Counted from the stretch's first letter, positions 9,220-20,300 are shown. The stretch: 64,000 nucleotides of DNA from Thalassotalea sp. Sam97 (GCF_041379765.1 NZ_CP166919.1:2852001-2916000); one strand, 5' to 3'. Program-made: numbers and translations. Notes: generated by a model from the letters alone, not told the origin.

Positions 9220-10530
9220 ATGTTTAAAAAAACCATACTCGCTATTAGCGCGGCACTCGCTATCGCCTCTAGCCCATACTCGCACAGCGCCTCAGCGCAA
9301 CAAATGGCCACCGATGTAGAGGCCGATGTCATTAACTGGCGACGTCATTTTCACCAATATCCTGAACTTTCTAATCGAGAATTTAACACCAGCAAAACCA
9401 TTGCCCAAGAGCTATCCGCTATGGGCCTGAAGGTAGAAACGGGTATTGCCCATACTGGCGTTGTTGCCGTACTAGACAGTGGAAAAGCAGGTCCGGTGGT
9501 CGCTTTGCGTGCCGATATTGATGGCTTACCAGTTACCGAAAGCAGTGATCTACCTTTTGCATCAAAAGTCGTCAGTGAATTTAACGGTCAACAAACTGGT
9601 GTTATGCATGCCTGTGGCCATGATACCCACATTGCTATGCTACTAGGCGCGGCAAAAATGCTCAGCCAACACAAGCAGCAACTGATAGGTAAAGTGAAAT
9701 TTATTTTTCAACCAGCTGAAGAAGGCGCCCCAGTTGGTGAAGAAGGCGGAGCCGAGCTAATGGTTAAGCAAGGCGTGCTCAACACCCCTGACGTCGACGT
9801 TATTTTTGGTTTACACATATGGTCAAACCTTGATGTCGGTAAAATTAGCTATAAACCTGGCGGCACACTGGCAGCCGTCGATACCTTTAAAGTCGTCGTT
9901 AAAGGGAAGCAAGCGCATGGCGCATACCCTTGGAAAAGTGTCGATCCGATAGTCACGGCAGCGCAAATTATTATGGGATTACAAACCATTGTGTCTCGGG
10001 AATTACAATTAATTGACGAAGCAGCCGTAGTCACTGTTGGTAGCATCCATGGTGGTGTGCGCTCTAACATTATCCCTAACGAGGTAGAAATCATTGGTAC
10101 GCTGCGCTCGCTAACGCCGACCATGCGCGAGCAAATTCGCCAAGCGGTTGTCCGCAAAGCGACCAATATTGCCGCCAGTATGGGCGCTGAAGCCGAAGTA
10201 ACGGTACCGTTTGGTGCAAATTACCCCGTCACATATAATGACCCAATCTTGATGACGCAGATGTTACCGGCACTGAACCAGGTCATTGGTGAAGACAATG
10301 TTGTATTAGCTAATGCGCAAACCGGCGCTGAAGACTTTTCGTTTTATCAACAACAAGTACCCGGATTGTTTTTAGGGGTAGGTGGTAAGCCACTCAACGT
10401 TAGCGTAGAAGATGCACCAGCACACCATACGCCCGAATTTATGATTGATGAATCCGGACTAAAAACAGGTGTCGCTGCACTTATTGGTCTAACTCTTGAC
10501 TATATGAACAAGCATAAGGCCACAAAATAA
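9220..10530 (+). CDS. Exported M20 amidohydrolase (aminoacylase / hippurate-hydrolase type)
   Basis: Zinc or manganese amidohydrolase of the M20D family, which hydrolyses N-acyl or N-aryl amino acids. It has a Sec signal peptide (residues 1 to about 27, ending SASAQ), so it acts in the periplasm or outside the cell. Metal-binding features include MHACGHDTHIAML near residues 129-141, PAEEGAP, and GAEDFSFY near the C-terminus; the lid (dimerisation) domain lies between. 436 aa is normal. AGGGGA precedes the ATG, and a terminator hairpin follows. The exact substrate cannot be told from sequence. Confidence 0.9.
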   Translation: MFKKTILAISAALAIASSPYSHSASAQQMATDVEADVINWRRHFHQYPELSNREFNTSKTIAQELSAMGLKVETGIAHTGVVAVLDSGKAGPVVALRADIDGLPVTESSDLPFASKVVSEFNGQQTGVMHACGHDTHIAMLLGAAKMLSQHKQQLIGKVKFIFQPAEEGAPVGEEGGAELMVKQGVLNTPDVDVIFGLHIWSNLDVGKISYKPGGTLAAVDTFKVVVKGKQAHGAYPWKSVDPIVTAAQIIMGLQTIVSRELQLIDEAAVVTVGSIHGGVRSNIIPNEVEIIGTLRSLTPTMREQIRQAVVRKATNIAASMGAEAEVTVPFGANYPVTYNDPILMTQMLPALNQVIGEDNVVLANAQTGAEDFSFYQQQVPGLFLGVGGKPLNVSVEDAPAHHTPEFMIDESGLKTGVAALIGLTLDYMNKHKATK

Positions 10531-10553
10531 GCACTAAATATTATTTCAATCTT

Positions 10554-10590
10554 ATAATAGGCGATTGATAACAACCGCCTATTATTTTGT
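10554..10590 (+). terminator. Rho-independent terminator after the M20 amidohydrolase
   Basis: Perfect 10-bp stem (ATAATAGGCG/CGCCTATTAT, 12-nt loop) followed by a TTTTG tract, starting 24 nt after the stop codon. Confidence 0.8.
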
Positions 10591-10617
10591 ATTGCTCTAA
10601 TGGTAAAGGTAAGGCGA

Positions 10618-10809
10618 CTAAACCGCTCTGGCGATACCTAACACAATACAAATCGCGCCACCCACCATACCTGCCCAAGCTTTCCACGGTGTTTCACCAC
10701 CCAATGTACGAGTTAGCTCAGAGCCAACAGATTGATAAATATCGTAGCCCCAATATGCTAAAAAGGCGCCAATGATTATTAATATAATACCGATGAGTTT
10801 TCTTTCCAT
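10618..10809 (-). CDS. DUF3185 small membrane protein
   Basis: 63-aa inner-membrane protein with two hydrophobic segments (roughly residues 5-22 and 44-61) joined by a short polar loop containing GGETPWKAW. Size and layout match DUF3185, a gammaproteobacterial family of unknown function. The TPWKAW loop and GMVGG motif are the recognisable parts. Monocistronic, facing the terminator of the amidohydrolase gene. Confidence 0.75.
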   Translation of the reverse strand: MERKLIGIILIIIGAFLAYWGYDIYQSVGSELTRTLGGETPWKAWAGMVGGAICIVLGIARAV

Positions 10810-10976
10810 TGTGATCTCTTTGTTAATCTTTGTGAACCCTACTTCAAGGTAGCATAGTTAACAAAAGTCATTGATATTTAAAGAAGCTTCTCTGCTCAGA
10901 TGAGTGAAACAATAGATTATCATTTGCAAAATAACAGATATAATTAAGTCAACGTCGGTCAGTAGCTGTGCATATT

Positions 10977-11837
10977 ATGGAAAACTTGCTACAACATTTT
11001 TCACTATTAGTAACAAATAAAATTTTCATCACCATCGCGATAATTATCGTCATTCGTTTGATCACCAGAATGACCATTGCGTGGATTAAACGTGATAATG
11101 ATTTTCTCAATGAAAAGCACCGTAAGTGGATTTCACGCAGTAAAAATTTGTCCGTGATCGCCATTATTGTCATGCTCGTGAGCTTATGGTGGACAGAGCT
11201 ACAAACATTCGCGCTATCGATCGCAGCCATTGCTGCTGCTATCGTCATTGCTTCAAAAGAGCTTATTCTGTGCTTTAGTGGCTCTGTATTACGGGCAAGT
11301 TCTCATTCTTTTAGTATTGGTGATTGGATTAAGGTCGGTAACAACACCGGAGAAGTGATTGAATACAATATGATGTCAACGGTTATTCAAGAAATTGATT
11401 TTTCTCATAACAACTACAACTATACCGGTAAAACAGTCACCTTGCCTAACAGCTTATTCTTAGCTGAGCCTGTCCACAACATGAATTTCATGAACCGCTA
11501 TGTGTATCACACTTTTTCCATTCATTGTGATACCCGCCTGAATGTGTTTCGCATGCGAGATTTTATTTTTGAGCGCGTTAGCGATTACAGCAAGGAGTTT
11601 ATGGAGGTTGGCCGTCGCTATAACGCCGTGATTGAAAAGCGTTTGGGCGTGGATTTACCTGGCGAAGAGCCCCATATTCGCATCACAACCACCGAAACTG
11701 CCAATTTTATTTTCACTATCACCATTTTTTGCCCAACCGAGCAGGCGGTTTCGTTAGAGCAGCACATCACCCAAGACTATATGGAATATCGCTATCAGCA
11801 GTTACAACTCTTAAATACGACTAACGCATCGGCGTAG
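10977..11837 (+). CDS. MscS-family mechanosensitive ion channel
   Basis: Small-conductance mechanosensitive channel homologue, 286 aa from the ATG at 10977 (an in-frame GTG at 10968 is possible; neither has a good ribosome site). Two or three N-terminal transmembrane helices span residues 1 to about 95. The pore helix region IAAAIVIASKELILCFSGS is followed by the MscS beta domain with SIGDWIKVGNNTGEV and VTLPNSLFL. The pore helix is Ala-rich but lacks the full Gly pattern of E. coli MscS, so gating may differ. It would act as an osmotic release valve in the inner membrane. Stands alone. Confidence 0.85.
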   Translation: MENLLQHFSLLVTNKIFITIAIIIVIRLITRMTIAWIKRDNDFLNEKHRKWISRSKNLSVIAIIVMLVSLWWTELQTFALSIAAIAAAIVIASKELILCFSGSVLRASSHSFSIGDWIKVGNNTGEVIEYNMMSTVIQEIDFSHNNYNYTGKTVTLPNSLFLAEPVHNMNFMNRYVYHTFSIHCDTRLNVFRMRDFIFERVSDYSKEFMEVGRRYNAVIEKRLGVDLPGEEPHIRITTTETANFIFTITIFCPTEQAVSLEQHITQDYMEYRYQQLQLLNTTNASA

Positions 11838-12083
11838 TCTACAAACTTGGCATGGCAAAATTAAGTCCGCTGTAACTATCCCTCGAAGGCGGGCTACGTT
11901 GTAAAATGGCGAGATGTTGAACAACGCTGTATGCATGGCATGACAGCTAGGCAATATCGTGTTCACTTTTAAGCTTGCACATCACTTCGTATCCCCCTAC
12001 TCTAACGACACTGATAGGCTTAATAGCCTGTACATAAATAATTATAAATCAATACCATTACAACAATTTAATAAGAGACCGTT

Positions 12084-13586
12084 ATGAGCATTCGTCAAAT
12101 ACCTTTGATCATTGGTGGGGAAAAAGTTATCTCTCAATCCGACACATGGTTAGATGTGTTAAACCCGGCAACCCAAGAGGTTGTTGCCAAAGTCCCTATG
12201 GCGACAATGGATGAAGTTAATGCCGCGATTGCAAACGCTAAACAGGCCTTTGCAGACTGGCGCAAGACCCCGTTAACCAAACGCATGCGAATTATGATGA
12301 AGTTTCAGCAACTGTTGGAGCAACATACCAATGAGATTGCCACCTTGATCACTGAAGAGCATGGCAAAACCTTACCTGATGCAGAAGGCGAAGTGGGTCG
12401 AGCATTAGAGGCCGTGGAAAATGCTTGTGCAATTACCCGCCTGCAACTTGGTGAAATAGCCAATAATGCGGCAACCGGTGTCGATGTATATACTCTTAAC
12501 CAACCATTAGGTGTTGGTGTCGGTATTACTGCGTTTAACTTCCCAGTGATGTTACCCGCCTTTATGTTCCCTGCAGCGATAGCCTGTGGCAACACCTTTG
12601 TACTGAAACCGTCCGAGCAAGATCCCTCTGCAACCATGTTAATGGTTGAACTCGCATTACAAGCCGGGGTACCGGCTGGAGTGCTTAACGTCGTCCATGG
12701 TGGTGCTGACGTTGTTAACCGTTTATGTGAGCATCAGGATGTGAAAGCAGTATCATTTATTGGTTCAACCCATGTAGGTACTCATGTTTATAATCATGCC
12801 AGCCAACATGGTAAGCGAGCACAATGTATGATGGGTGCTAAAAACCACATGGTGATCATGCCAGATGCAAATAAAGATCGAGCTATTAATGACTTGCTAG
12901 GCTCTGCATTTGGTGCCGCTGGCCAACGTTGTATGGCAAATCCTGTGACTATCTTAGTAGGTGAAGCACGCCAATGGCTAGATGAAATTGCAGAGCGTGC
13001 CAAGAAGATGACTGTCGATGTTGGCACCAATCGTAACGCCGATCTTGGCCCTGTAATTTCTCCACAAGCCAAACAACGCATCATTAACCTGCTTAACTCC
13101 GGCGTTGAGCAAGGCGCGAGATTGCTCGTTGATGGTCGTGATGTCATCGTTCCTGGCTATGAGAAAGGTAACTTTGTTGGCCCAACGATGTTTGCGGGCG
13201 TGACCACGGAGATGGACATTTACAAGCAAGAAATATTTGGTCCAGCATTGTGTATTTTAGAAGCCGAGACTCTAGAGCAAGCGATTGACATCATCAATGC
13301 CAACCCACATGGCAATGGCACCTCTATTTTCACTTCATCAGGTTATGCCGCGCATAAATTTGAAAACGACATAGATGTTGGTCAAGTAGGTATCAACGTA
13401 CCGATCCCTGTACCGGTAGCTTATTTTTCATTTACCGGATCGCGTGCCTCAAAATTAGGTGATTTAGGTCCAAATGGTAAGCAGGTAACCCAATTTTGGA
13501 CCCAAACCAAAACAGTTACAGCAAGATGGTTTGAGCCATCACATGACGATGGCGAGAGTGTGCACACCACGATCAGCCTAAAGTAA
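12084..13586 (+). CDS. mmsA: CoA-acylating methylmalonate-semialdehyde dehydrogenase
   Basis: Aldehyde dehydrogenase superfamily enzyme converting (methyl)malonate semialdehyde to acyl-CoA with NAD and CoA, in valine, beta-alanine and inositol catabolism. 500 aa. The catalytic cysteine is C283 in GQRCMAN, and the family-specific IGSTHVGTHVY, MGAKNHM and PVPVAYFSFTGS stretches are all visible. GAGACC before the ATG is a modest ribosome site. No other valine-degradation genes lie next to it here, so the pathway must be completed elsewhere. Ends at a strong terminator. Confidence 0.93.
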   Translation: MSIRQIPLIIGGEKVISQSDTWLDVLNPATQEVVAKVPMATMDEVNAAIANAKQAFADWRKTPLTKRMRIMMKFQQLLEQHTNEIATLITEEHGKTLPDAEGEVGRALEAVENACAITRLQLGEIANNAATGVDVYTLNQPLGVGVGITAFNFPVMLPAFMFPAAIACGNTFVLKPSEQDPSATMLMVELALQAGVPAGVLNVVHGGADVVNRLCEHQDVKAVSFIGSTHVGTHVYNHASQHGKRAQCMMGAKNHMVIMPDANKDRAINDLLGSAFGAAGQRCMANPVTILVGEARQWLDEIAERAKKMTVDVGTNRNADLGPVISPQAKQRIINLLNSGVEQGARLLVDGRDVIVPGYEKGNFVGPTMFAGVTTEMDIYKQEIFGPALCILEAETLEQAIDIINANPHGNGTSIFTSSGYAAHKFENDIDVGQVGINVPIPVPVAYFSFTGSRASKLGDLGPNGKQVTQFWTQTKTVTARWFEPSHDDGESVHTTISLK

Positions 13587-13635
13587 CTTATCAACACAGT
13601 GTTTCGGAGCTTTACAGCACCTATACTGTTGATAA

Positions 13636-13662
13636 CAAAAGGCGAGCGTGGCTCGCCTTTTG
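13636..13662 (+). terminator. Terminator after mmsA
   Basis: Hairpin with perfect 12-bp arms CAAAAGGCGAGC and GCTCGCCTTTTG and a 3-nt loop, ending in a T-rich run about 50 nt after the stop. The A/T-rich arms make it potentially bidirectional. Confidence 0.88.
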
Positions 13663-13823
13663 TATTTATACACGGATCTAATCCAAGCCCTTTCGCTGCG
13701 GCTTGTAAACACACATTCAGAGGTTATCTACGCTTTACAGATATCGAACACGGGTGACACTGAGCATAAGTAAATCACATCATCTTTATGCTCGGATGGT
13801 CATTAACTTACTGCCCCATTAAC

Positions 13824-13982
13824 TTATTGAGTCACGAGCCATAAAGCATGAATAATACCTGGGATATAAAAAAACAAACACAATATGATATTTAACAATA
13901 AATGCTTACCAACACCGTTATTTAAAAATACGGCTACCGGGGGTAATAAAATCGCTAGGACAATTAACAGCAACTTATTCAT
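13824..13982 (-). CDS. Pmp3/YqaE-family proteolipid membrane protein
   Basis: 52-aa peptide with two transmembrane helices: LLLIVLAILLPPVAVFL and, after the loop NNGVGKHLLLNI, ILCLFFYIPGIIHALWLV. The PP in helix 1 and the PGIIHA motif in helix 2 identify the UPF0057/Pmp3 family, associated with membrane potential and salt or cold stress. The start at 13982 (MNKLLLIV) is preceded by GAGA; a longer frame from 14009 is less likely. Monocistronic. Confidence 0.88.
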   Translation of the reverse strand: MNKLLLIVLAILLPPVAVFLNNGVGKHLLLNIILCLFFYIPGIIHALWLVTQ

Positions 13983-14227
13983 AAGCGTATCTCGCTTGTT
14001 GAGTAACAAAAGTGCTATTCATCGTTGCGAAATAGCCAATAAAGATACGAATTCAACACAGTTTAGCACGTAGCCCTTGCTAGTTTTTCGCTACCGAACA
14101 GTACTCTGTTAACAGGTTTAAGGTATCTTAAGTATAGACCTTATCGGTTTGAATGTCTGATACATAAAATTAGCTCGTTACGTTATATATCAGTAACTTG
14201 ATGTTTATTACTCAGAGCCAACTATGG

Positions 14228-14495
14228 CTAGAGCGTGTTGATCTTTCAGGGTTAAATTTTGTTCGAATTAAATGCATTTTTATCGCGGCACTTGTGATAC
14301 GCATAGTTATTCTACGCACAGAGTAAGTAACAATGAAAAAAATGCATTTAAACGAATCCAAAGGACAGCTTTTATGACGCCTTTCTACTGTGTTATCAAT
14401 TACTTATGTGGAGTAACCACACAACATAAGCTCTGCCTTGTATAAAACATCATAAATTGCTGCAAAAACAACCTCAAAAGATCAACACGCTCTAG
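14228..14495. mobile_element. MITE-like element with 19-bp perfect terminal inverted repeats
   Basis: Non-coding element of about 260 bp. The ends CTAGAGCGTGTTGATCTTT (14228-14246) and its exact reverse complement (14477-14495) face each other. If CTAG is the target duplication, the mobile unit is 14232-14491. A second inverted repeat inside (14262-14281 with 14336-14355, core AAATGCATTT) makes the whole element able to fold back on itself. It carries no open frame of note, so it would have to move with a transposase supplied in trans. Removing it restores a palindromic target at the end of the diguanylate cyclase gene. Confidence 0.82.
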
Positions 14496-16738
14496 TCTAT
14501 AGTGGCTGTGCTACACATATTTGCATTCAACACCTCTTCACTGTCAGCCTGCAAAAATTGTCCGTTATTAGTTCGGATATGCGTCAATTGCACTTGGTTA
14601 CGGCCATTCGCTTTAGCATGGTATAACGCTTGATCGGCAATTTTTAACCATTGTTCTAGTGCATCATTGATCTTAGCTGGTGCCAATATCGCACCAAAAC
14701 TTGCCGTCACGGATAACGATTGTTGACCATCCATAATGCACGCCTGTTCAATATCGACCCGCAACTTCTCGAGTTTGCGTTTTAGATGCACTTCGCTAAT
14801 TGCATTAATCAGTAACACAAACTCTTCACCACCAAAACGGGCGATTAGATCGGTTTCTCGACTAAATTCCTGCTTCAACAAATCTGCGACATATTGCAAA
14901 CACTTATCACCAGCAACATGACCATAGTTATCATTTATTTTCTTAAAATGATCAAGATCGATTAACACAAGCGCCAAGTCATTATTATTGCGCACAGCAA
15001 TTTTTTGAAATAACGCAAAAGTATTATTGAAATAACGACGATTATATAGCTTGGTTAAGCCATCAAGCTGAGCTAGTTTTTGTAGCTTATCATTGGCTAA
15101 AGCCAACTCTTGAGTGCGCGCTTCAACCTTATCTTCGAGTTCATGTTGATAGCTTAATAACTGTGTCTTAGCCTGTTTAATTTCATCATAAAGGGTGATT
15201 ATCTCTTTAGCAGAATTGTTATACAAAGGAGAAAATTCGCGTTCCTTATCCTCCTCAAATTGATGCACCTGCTTAAGAATAAAGTGAATCGGCCGGGTAA
15301 CTTGAATACTGATTTTGTGCGCCAAACTTGCTGATATCAAAAACGCTAAAAATAATAAGTTAAAGATCAAGAAATACTCTTTTTCAACAGATTCCAATAC
15401 AGTCGCTGAATCGAGCAGTACATAGACATGCCAACGATTTGGTAACTCAGAATGACGCAAAAAGTACTCTTTGGCGATGGTTTCACCATCGATTAAAATA
15501 TCAAACAACCCCGTATCATCAAAAGTTAAATCACGTTTTTCTAAATAACTAAAGTTTGTCAAAGGCGAAATGTTGAGATGTGAGCTTGCGTAAGCGACAT
15601 TATTTAAATGGTCAGTGATAACGATCGCTATATTGGCATTAGTAGATTTAGGAACCATATTGGCGATGGTTGGTAATTTAATCGCCCCTTGCACAATACC
15701 GCTATGACTAAGATGATCTTTGAATTGATACGCATGAGAGAAGGTGACGATAGCATCTGAACCAAACCCCTGCCCTTGCAGTGCCTCAGACATAATTGCC
15801 TTTTCAGTACTCATGGCCTGCTGATAATAAGAGCGAAATGCCATATTTAACTGACCTCGTTGAGCCGCTTGTTGGCGCAAACCAAGTGGACTTGAGACGC
15901 TAATATCCCCTAAATTATCGGTTAATGCCATCGATACAAATTGTGGATACTGTCGGTGTAACTGTTGTAAATAACGCGTCACAGCAACACCTTCGTTTGC
16001 ATTCATCTGCGCCAATGTCTGTGCCCCATGAATCACCGCTAACTGATGTTTTTCAAGCATTTCGACAACTGAACGGTGAACGGAGTTATTGTGCTCTTCA
16101 ATGCTTGCTTCTAGCATATCATGTTGACTATCAATAACATTGTGACTGACAAATATTGATGTGGTGACCACGGATAAGGTAATGGCAAGAATCGTGACGT
16201 ACACCAGTTGTTGACGAAATGCCCTTTGAATTTTAGGTTGCTGGCGATAACTCAGAGCAAAGGTCTTCGGAAAAAATTGCACTATAAGCCCGGCAAGACA
16301 GGCATAAATTAAGCCATTAAAGCCCTGCTTTACCGTTGCAAACCAAACAAATTGCTGCGGTACGTCAATGACAAATTCAAGCAACAGTAAAGTTAATGGC
16401 ATACCTAACAATAGCCAGTAGGCAATATCGGCGTACAGTACATACCAGCCACGTCGTCGCAAGCAAGCGAGAAATATGGCTTCTAAGCCAAATAATAAAT
16501 AGCCAAAAGGGCTATCTAAGGAAATAACAAACGCTGTTGAAACAATAAAGGCCGCAAGTAGGCTATACAGCACGCCAAAACGCATAGCAACGATAACGTA
16601 AGCAACGTTACCCAGCAGTAAGTGAATGTTTGAGAATAGCGGCAATGGAAACAGGTTAATAATAAAACCTGCCAGTGATAACAACAGTACAAACCGAAGT
16701 GGCCGCAACTGCTGTTTAAAACTTTGACTTAAAAACAA
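14492..16738 (-). CDS. Membrane-bound diguanylate cyclase with dCache-type sensor and GGDEF domain
   Basis: Predicted c-di-GMP synthase, 748 aa. Residues 10-170 form about six transmembrane helices. A periplasmic region from about 200 to 450, with RSYYQQAM and GAIKLP stretches, looks like a double Cache ligand sensor. A further helix near 455-475 leads to a HAMP-like/coiled-coil linker and then a GGDEF domain. The active site reads GGEEF near residues 636-640 and is preceded five residues upstream by RETD, the inhibitory I-site RxxD, so product inhibition is expected. The TAG stop lies in the CTAG at the MITE edge. No EAL domain is present. Confidence 0.9.
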   Translation of the reverse strand: MFLSQSFKQQLRPLRFVLLLSLAGFIINLFPLPLFSNIHLLLGNVAYVIVAMRFGVLYSLLAAFIVSTAFVISLDSPFGYLLFGLEAIFLACLRRRGWYVLYADIAYWLLLGMPLTLLLLEFVIDVPQQFVWFATVKQGFNGLIYACLAGLIVQFFPKTFALSYRQQPKIQRAFRQQLVYVTILAITLSVVTTSIFVSHNVIDSQHDMLEASIEEHNNSVHRSVVEMLEKHQLAVIHGAQTLAQMNANEGVAVTRYLQQLHRQYPQFVSMALTDNLGDISVSSPLGLRQQAAQRGQLNMAFRSYYQQAMSTEKAIMSEALQGQGFGSDAIVTFSHAYQFKDHLSHSGIVQGAIKLPTIANMVPKSTNANIAIVITDHLNNVAYASSHLNISPLTNFSYLEKRDLTFDDTGLFDILIDGETIAKEYFLRHSELPNRWHVYVLLDSATVLESVEKEYFLIFNLLFLAFLISASLAHKISIQVTRPIHFILKQVHQFEEDKEREFSPLYNNSAKEIITLYDEIKQAKTQLLSYQHELEDKVEARTQELALANDKLQKLAQLDGLTKLYNRRYFNNTFALFQKIAVRNNNDLALVLIDLDHFKKINDNYGHVAGDKCLQYVADLLKQEFSRETDLIARFGGEEFVLLINAISEVHLKRKLEKLRVDIEQACIMDGQQSLSVTASFGAILAPAKINDALEQWLKIADQALYHAKANGRNQVQLTHIRTNNGQFLQADSEEVLNANMCSTATID

Positions 16739-16977
16739 AATATTCTCTTTAAAATTATTATTAGTAGCAGAGAGTTCGTTATCGCCGATAAGTCATCAGC
16801 GGTTGAGTAACTATAAAATATAGGCAATTAAAAAGGAAATGTTTTTCGCTTAGCCACTTGTCTGATATGCTAGGTGAACTATTAGTTGCTCAGATAGCGT
16901 GATAAATAACAACAAATGATGTCATTATTCGCTACCTTAACACAACATCTGCGCCTAGCCTCACTAAGGAACATACT

Positions 16978-17196
16978 ATGCAGTTATCTCAATGGGTCGA
17001 TGAATTATTTGAAATTTTTGATGAAGATAAAGACGGTGTAATTAATCGCTCTGAATTCGTCGAGTTAATCGATTGTTTGCTTCAAGAAAAAGGCATCCGC
17101 ATGTGTGAAAGCATTTTTCTAAAATTTGATAAAAATCATGACAATGCGATCTCTAAAGAAGAATTAACTGAAATGATTATTGATTTAGCGCTGTAA
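16978..17196 (+). CDS. EF-hand calcium-binding protein
   Basis: 72-aa protein with two canonical EF-hand loops, DEDKDGVINRSE (about residues 15-26) and DKNHDNAISKEE (about 50-61), each with acidic residues at positions 1, 3, 5 and 12. There is no signal peptide, so it is probably a cytoplasmic Ca2+ sensor or buffer. AAGGA precedes the ATG. No partner is obvious: it sits between a diguanylate cyclase (divergent) and the propeller-amidohydrolase (convergent), so its role is unknown. Confidence 0.85.
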   Translation: MQLSQWVDELFEIFDEDKDGVINRSEFVELIDCLLQEKGIRMCESIFLKFDKNHDNAISKEELTEMIIDLAL

Positions 17197-17276
17197 TCAA
17201 TACGCGAGATCTTTAGCGCTAGATAAGATTACGGTTGTGCTGTGCTCTGTCTGTCGTAATCGACGCAAGTATCTAC

Positions 17277-17314
17277 AAAAAATGCCGACCTGCTAATGCA
17301 GTGTCGGCATTTTT
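17277..17314. terminator. Bidirectional terminator between the EF-hand gene and the amidohydrolase gene
   Basis: Perfect stem built on AAATGCCGAC and GTCGGCATTT with A/T runs outside both arms, between two convergent genes. It can terminate transcription in both directions. Confidence 0.88.
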
Positions 17315-17355
17315 ATTACCTACTTATTGGCGACAAAGTGCGCCTTTTATATCGG

Positions 17356-20300
17356 TTATTCAAAGTAAAAAGGCTGACGCTTTGTATTGTCGTTACCCAC
17401 CTCATTCATGGTGCTGGTATCGTATAAACGGCCATTAAGCATTACCTGTGACACTTTGTCTGACTGACGAATATCTGCTAACACGTCACCATCAATAACA
17501 ACGATATCCGCTAACTTACCCGCTTTAAGAGAGCCAATATTGGCATCAAGTCCTAAGTGTTTTGCCGAGTCTATCGTCGCTGTTTGTAACGCTTGATGAG
17601 CACTCATGCCACCTTGAGCAAACATCCACATTTCCCAATGTGCACCTAAACCTTCACGCTGACCGTGTGCGCCAATCGCAACCTTAACATCCATGTCTTG
17701 CATTTCTTTAGCGACTTTTGCAACGTTAATATGATTGTAATGATGCTCTGGCGCCGTTGTTCTGCGCATTGAGCGCGGTGCCAAGATATCTGCTGGTACG
17801 TACTTACTTAAAATTGGGTGCTTCCAAACTTCAGTTTTATCATACCAGTAGTGCTCGCCCGAAATACCACCGTAAGCAACCACTAAGGTTGGTACATAAG
17901 CCGTTTGCGACTGTTGCCAGAATTGACGAATATCATCATAAATTTTCGCAGTAGAGATAGAGTGCTCAAGTGACGTATGACCATCAGCAACCATGGTTAA
18001 GTTATGCTGCAATAATGAGCCACCCTCTGGTACCACCATCATTTCCATTTCACGAGCCGCTTGGATTACCTGTTGACGCTGATTACGACGCGGTTGGTTA
18101 TACGATTTAACGGTAAATGCACCAACTTTCTTCAAACGCTCCACGTGAAAACGAGCATCATCTAAGTTGTCAACGTGTGATGTGTAACCCGGCATCGATG
18201 CACCATATAAAATGGTACCTGTCGAGAAGATACGTGGCGCCACAATATCGCCCGCTTTTTGTAGCTCGGATGCGGCAAAGACTTCCGTAGTATCATTAGA
18301 CGGATCGTGGATCGTGGTCACCCCCAGTGATAAGGTGGCGTAGTTCACCCAGTTTTGTTGAGGAATAATTTCACTGCTACCTTGAGCGCCATGGGCATGG
18401 GCATCGATAAAGCCAGGAACAATGGTTTTACCAGCTACGTCGATAACCTTCGCACTTGATGGAATACTTACCTCATCGCGCGTACCAACCGCTTTAATGT
18501 GCTTACCTTCAACCAGTACCACACCATTTTCGATAACTTCATCACCTTCCATGGTAACTACCTTACCACCAACTAATGCGATAACCCCGTCAGGTGCATC
18601 CACATCATGGTTAAAGCCTAAGTTCGTTACGCTTGGTTCAACATCAGTATCGCTGGCATAGCCGATATCAAACATCTTACCAAGGCCTGCTTGATAAAGC
18701 TCTGGACCTAGGCTCCAATACAAGGTATCAGACTGTGCATTCCAACTGATGTTCTCGCCTGCACGTGCCGATAATTTGTGAACAGGTATGTTTTTGGCGT
18801 CAGGGCCAATATGAATCACATCACCGCGCTCGGTCAGAGGCGTGACAAATACCTTAAAACGCTCAGCAAACGCTAAATACTTGCCATTAGGCGCAACACG
18901 AAACTCAGTCGCGTACTTACCGGTATATAGGGTTTGTTCGTTTTTGCCATCGAGATCAATGCGTGCTAGCTCAGGCATTTCACCACGACGCATGACATAA
19001 ATTCGGTCATTACGATCAGCAAATTGCGGTTGCTTACCATTTTCAGTGATCAACTGAGCCTCACCGCCATCACTTGATACTTGGTAGATACCTGGGTTTA
19101 AACCAAACTGTGGAGATGTGATATAACCACCGCGGATTTTACGGAACACCACGGTTTTGCCATCGGGTGAAAACGTTGGTTCAATGTACTTACCAGGCTC
19201 GGTAAGTAAGTTGTCACCGCGACCGGTTTTTGCCGATACCACACGGATATTGCCTTGCTTTTGATCGTTCCATGTGGCAAAAACGATATGCTTGCCATCA
19301 CGTGAAAAGCTCGGGTTTAGCTCAAAGTAATCGCTTTGGCGAGTCAAACGCTTTGGCTTGCCGTTTGGCAAATCGCGAGTGTATATATGACCTAAAGCTT
19401 CAAATACAACACGCTTACCGTCGGGTGATATCTCCACGTCACGTAGCATTTTCACATCAAACTTATCAACATCGATATTCTGGGTAAAACGCACTGCAGG
19501 CTGCATCTTTTTAGTCGTTTCAACGGCAAAGTCGATCACTTGGCTGTCACCACTGTCAAGATCTAACTTGTTGATTTTACCGCCGGCCCAAAAAATAATG
19601 GCGTCATTGTCTGGCGTCCATGCCATAGTCGGATAAACACCGTGAATCGCCCATGTCTCTTGCATGTCACGATCGAGCTTGTCATAAACGGCCGTTTTCT
19701 CACCAGTTTCTAAGTCATAAACAAATAAGGTCGATTGAAAATCAACGCGAGATACATACGCAAGCTTTTTACCATCCGCAGATGGTGTCGGGCGGATGGC
19801 CCCGCCACGACCAGATAAAATAACGTCAATGTCACCTGTCTCTAAATCGTAACGCTTGATTTTATAAATACCCTTTTCACTGTCTTTTGAGTAGTGAAAG
19901 GTTTTGCCTGGTGTCGCATCTTGAGAAAAATAAACATAACGGCCATCAGGTGAAAACGCTGGTTCGCCTAAATCTTTTTGTTGATTAGGACGTTTAGTCA
20001 ACATCATGCCATTACCACCAGACTTGTGGTACATCCATACCTCACCAGCACCTAGTGAGCGAGTACCAGTATAGTGCTTACGAGCAACAAGAAATTCACC
20101 ATCAGGGCTCCAAGCAGGTGAATTCACCAAACGAAACGTTTCTTTGGTTACTTGCACTGGGTTCGAGCCATCGGCATTCATTACCCAAATGTTATCACCA
20201 CCACCTTGATCGGATGTGAACGCAATGTATTTACCATCAGGCGAAAACGTCGGCTGCATTTGCCAGGCAATATCTTGAGTTAGCGCTGTTGCCTTACCAC

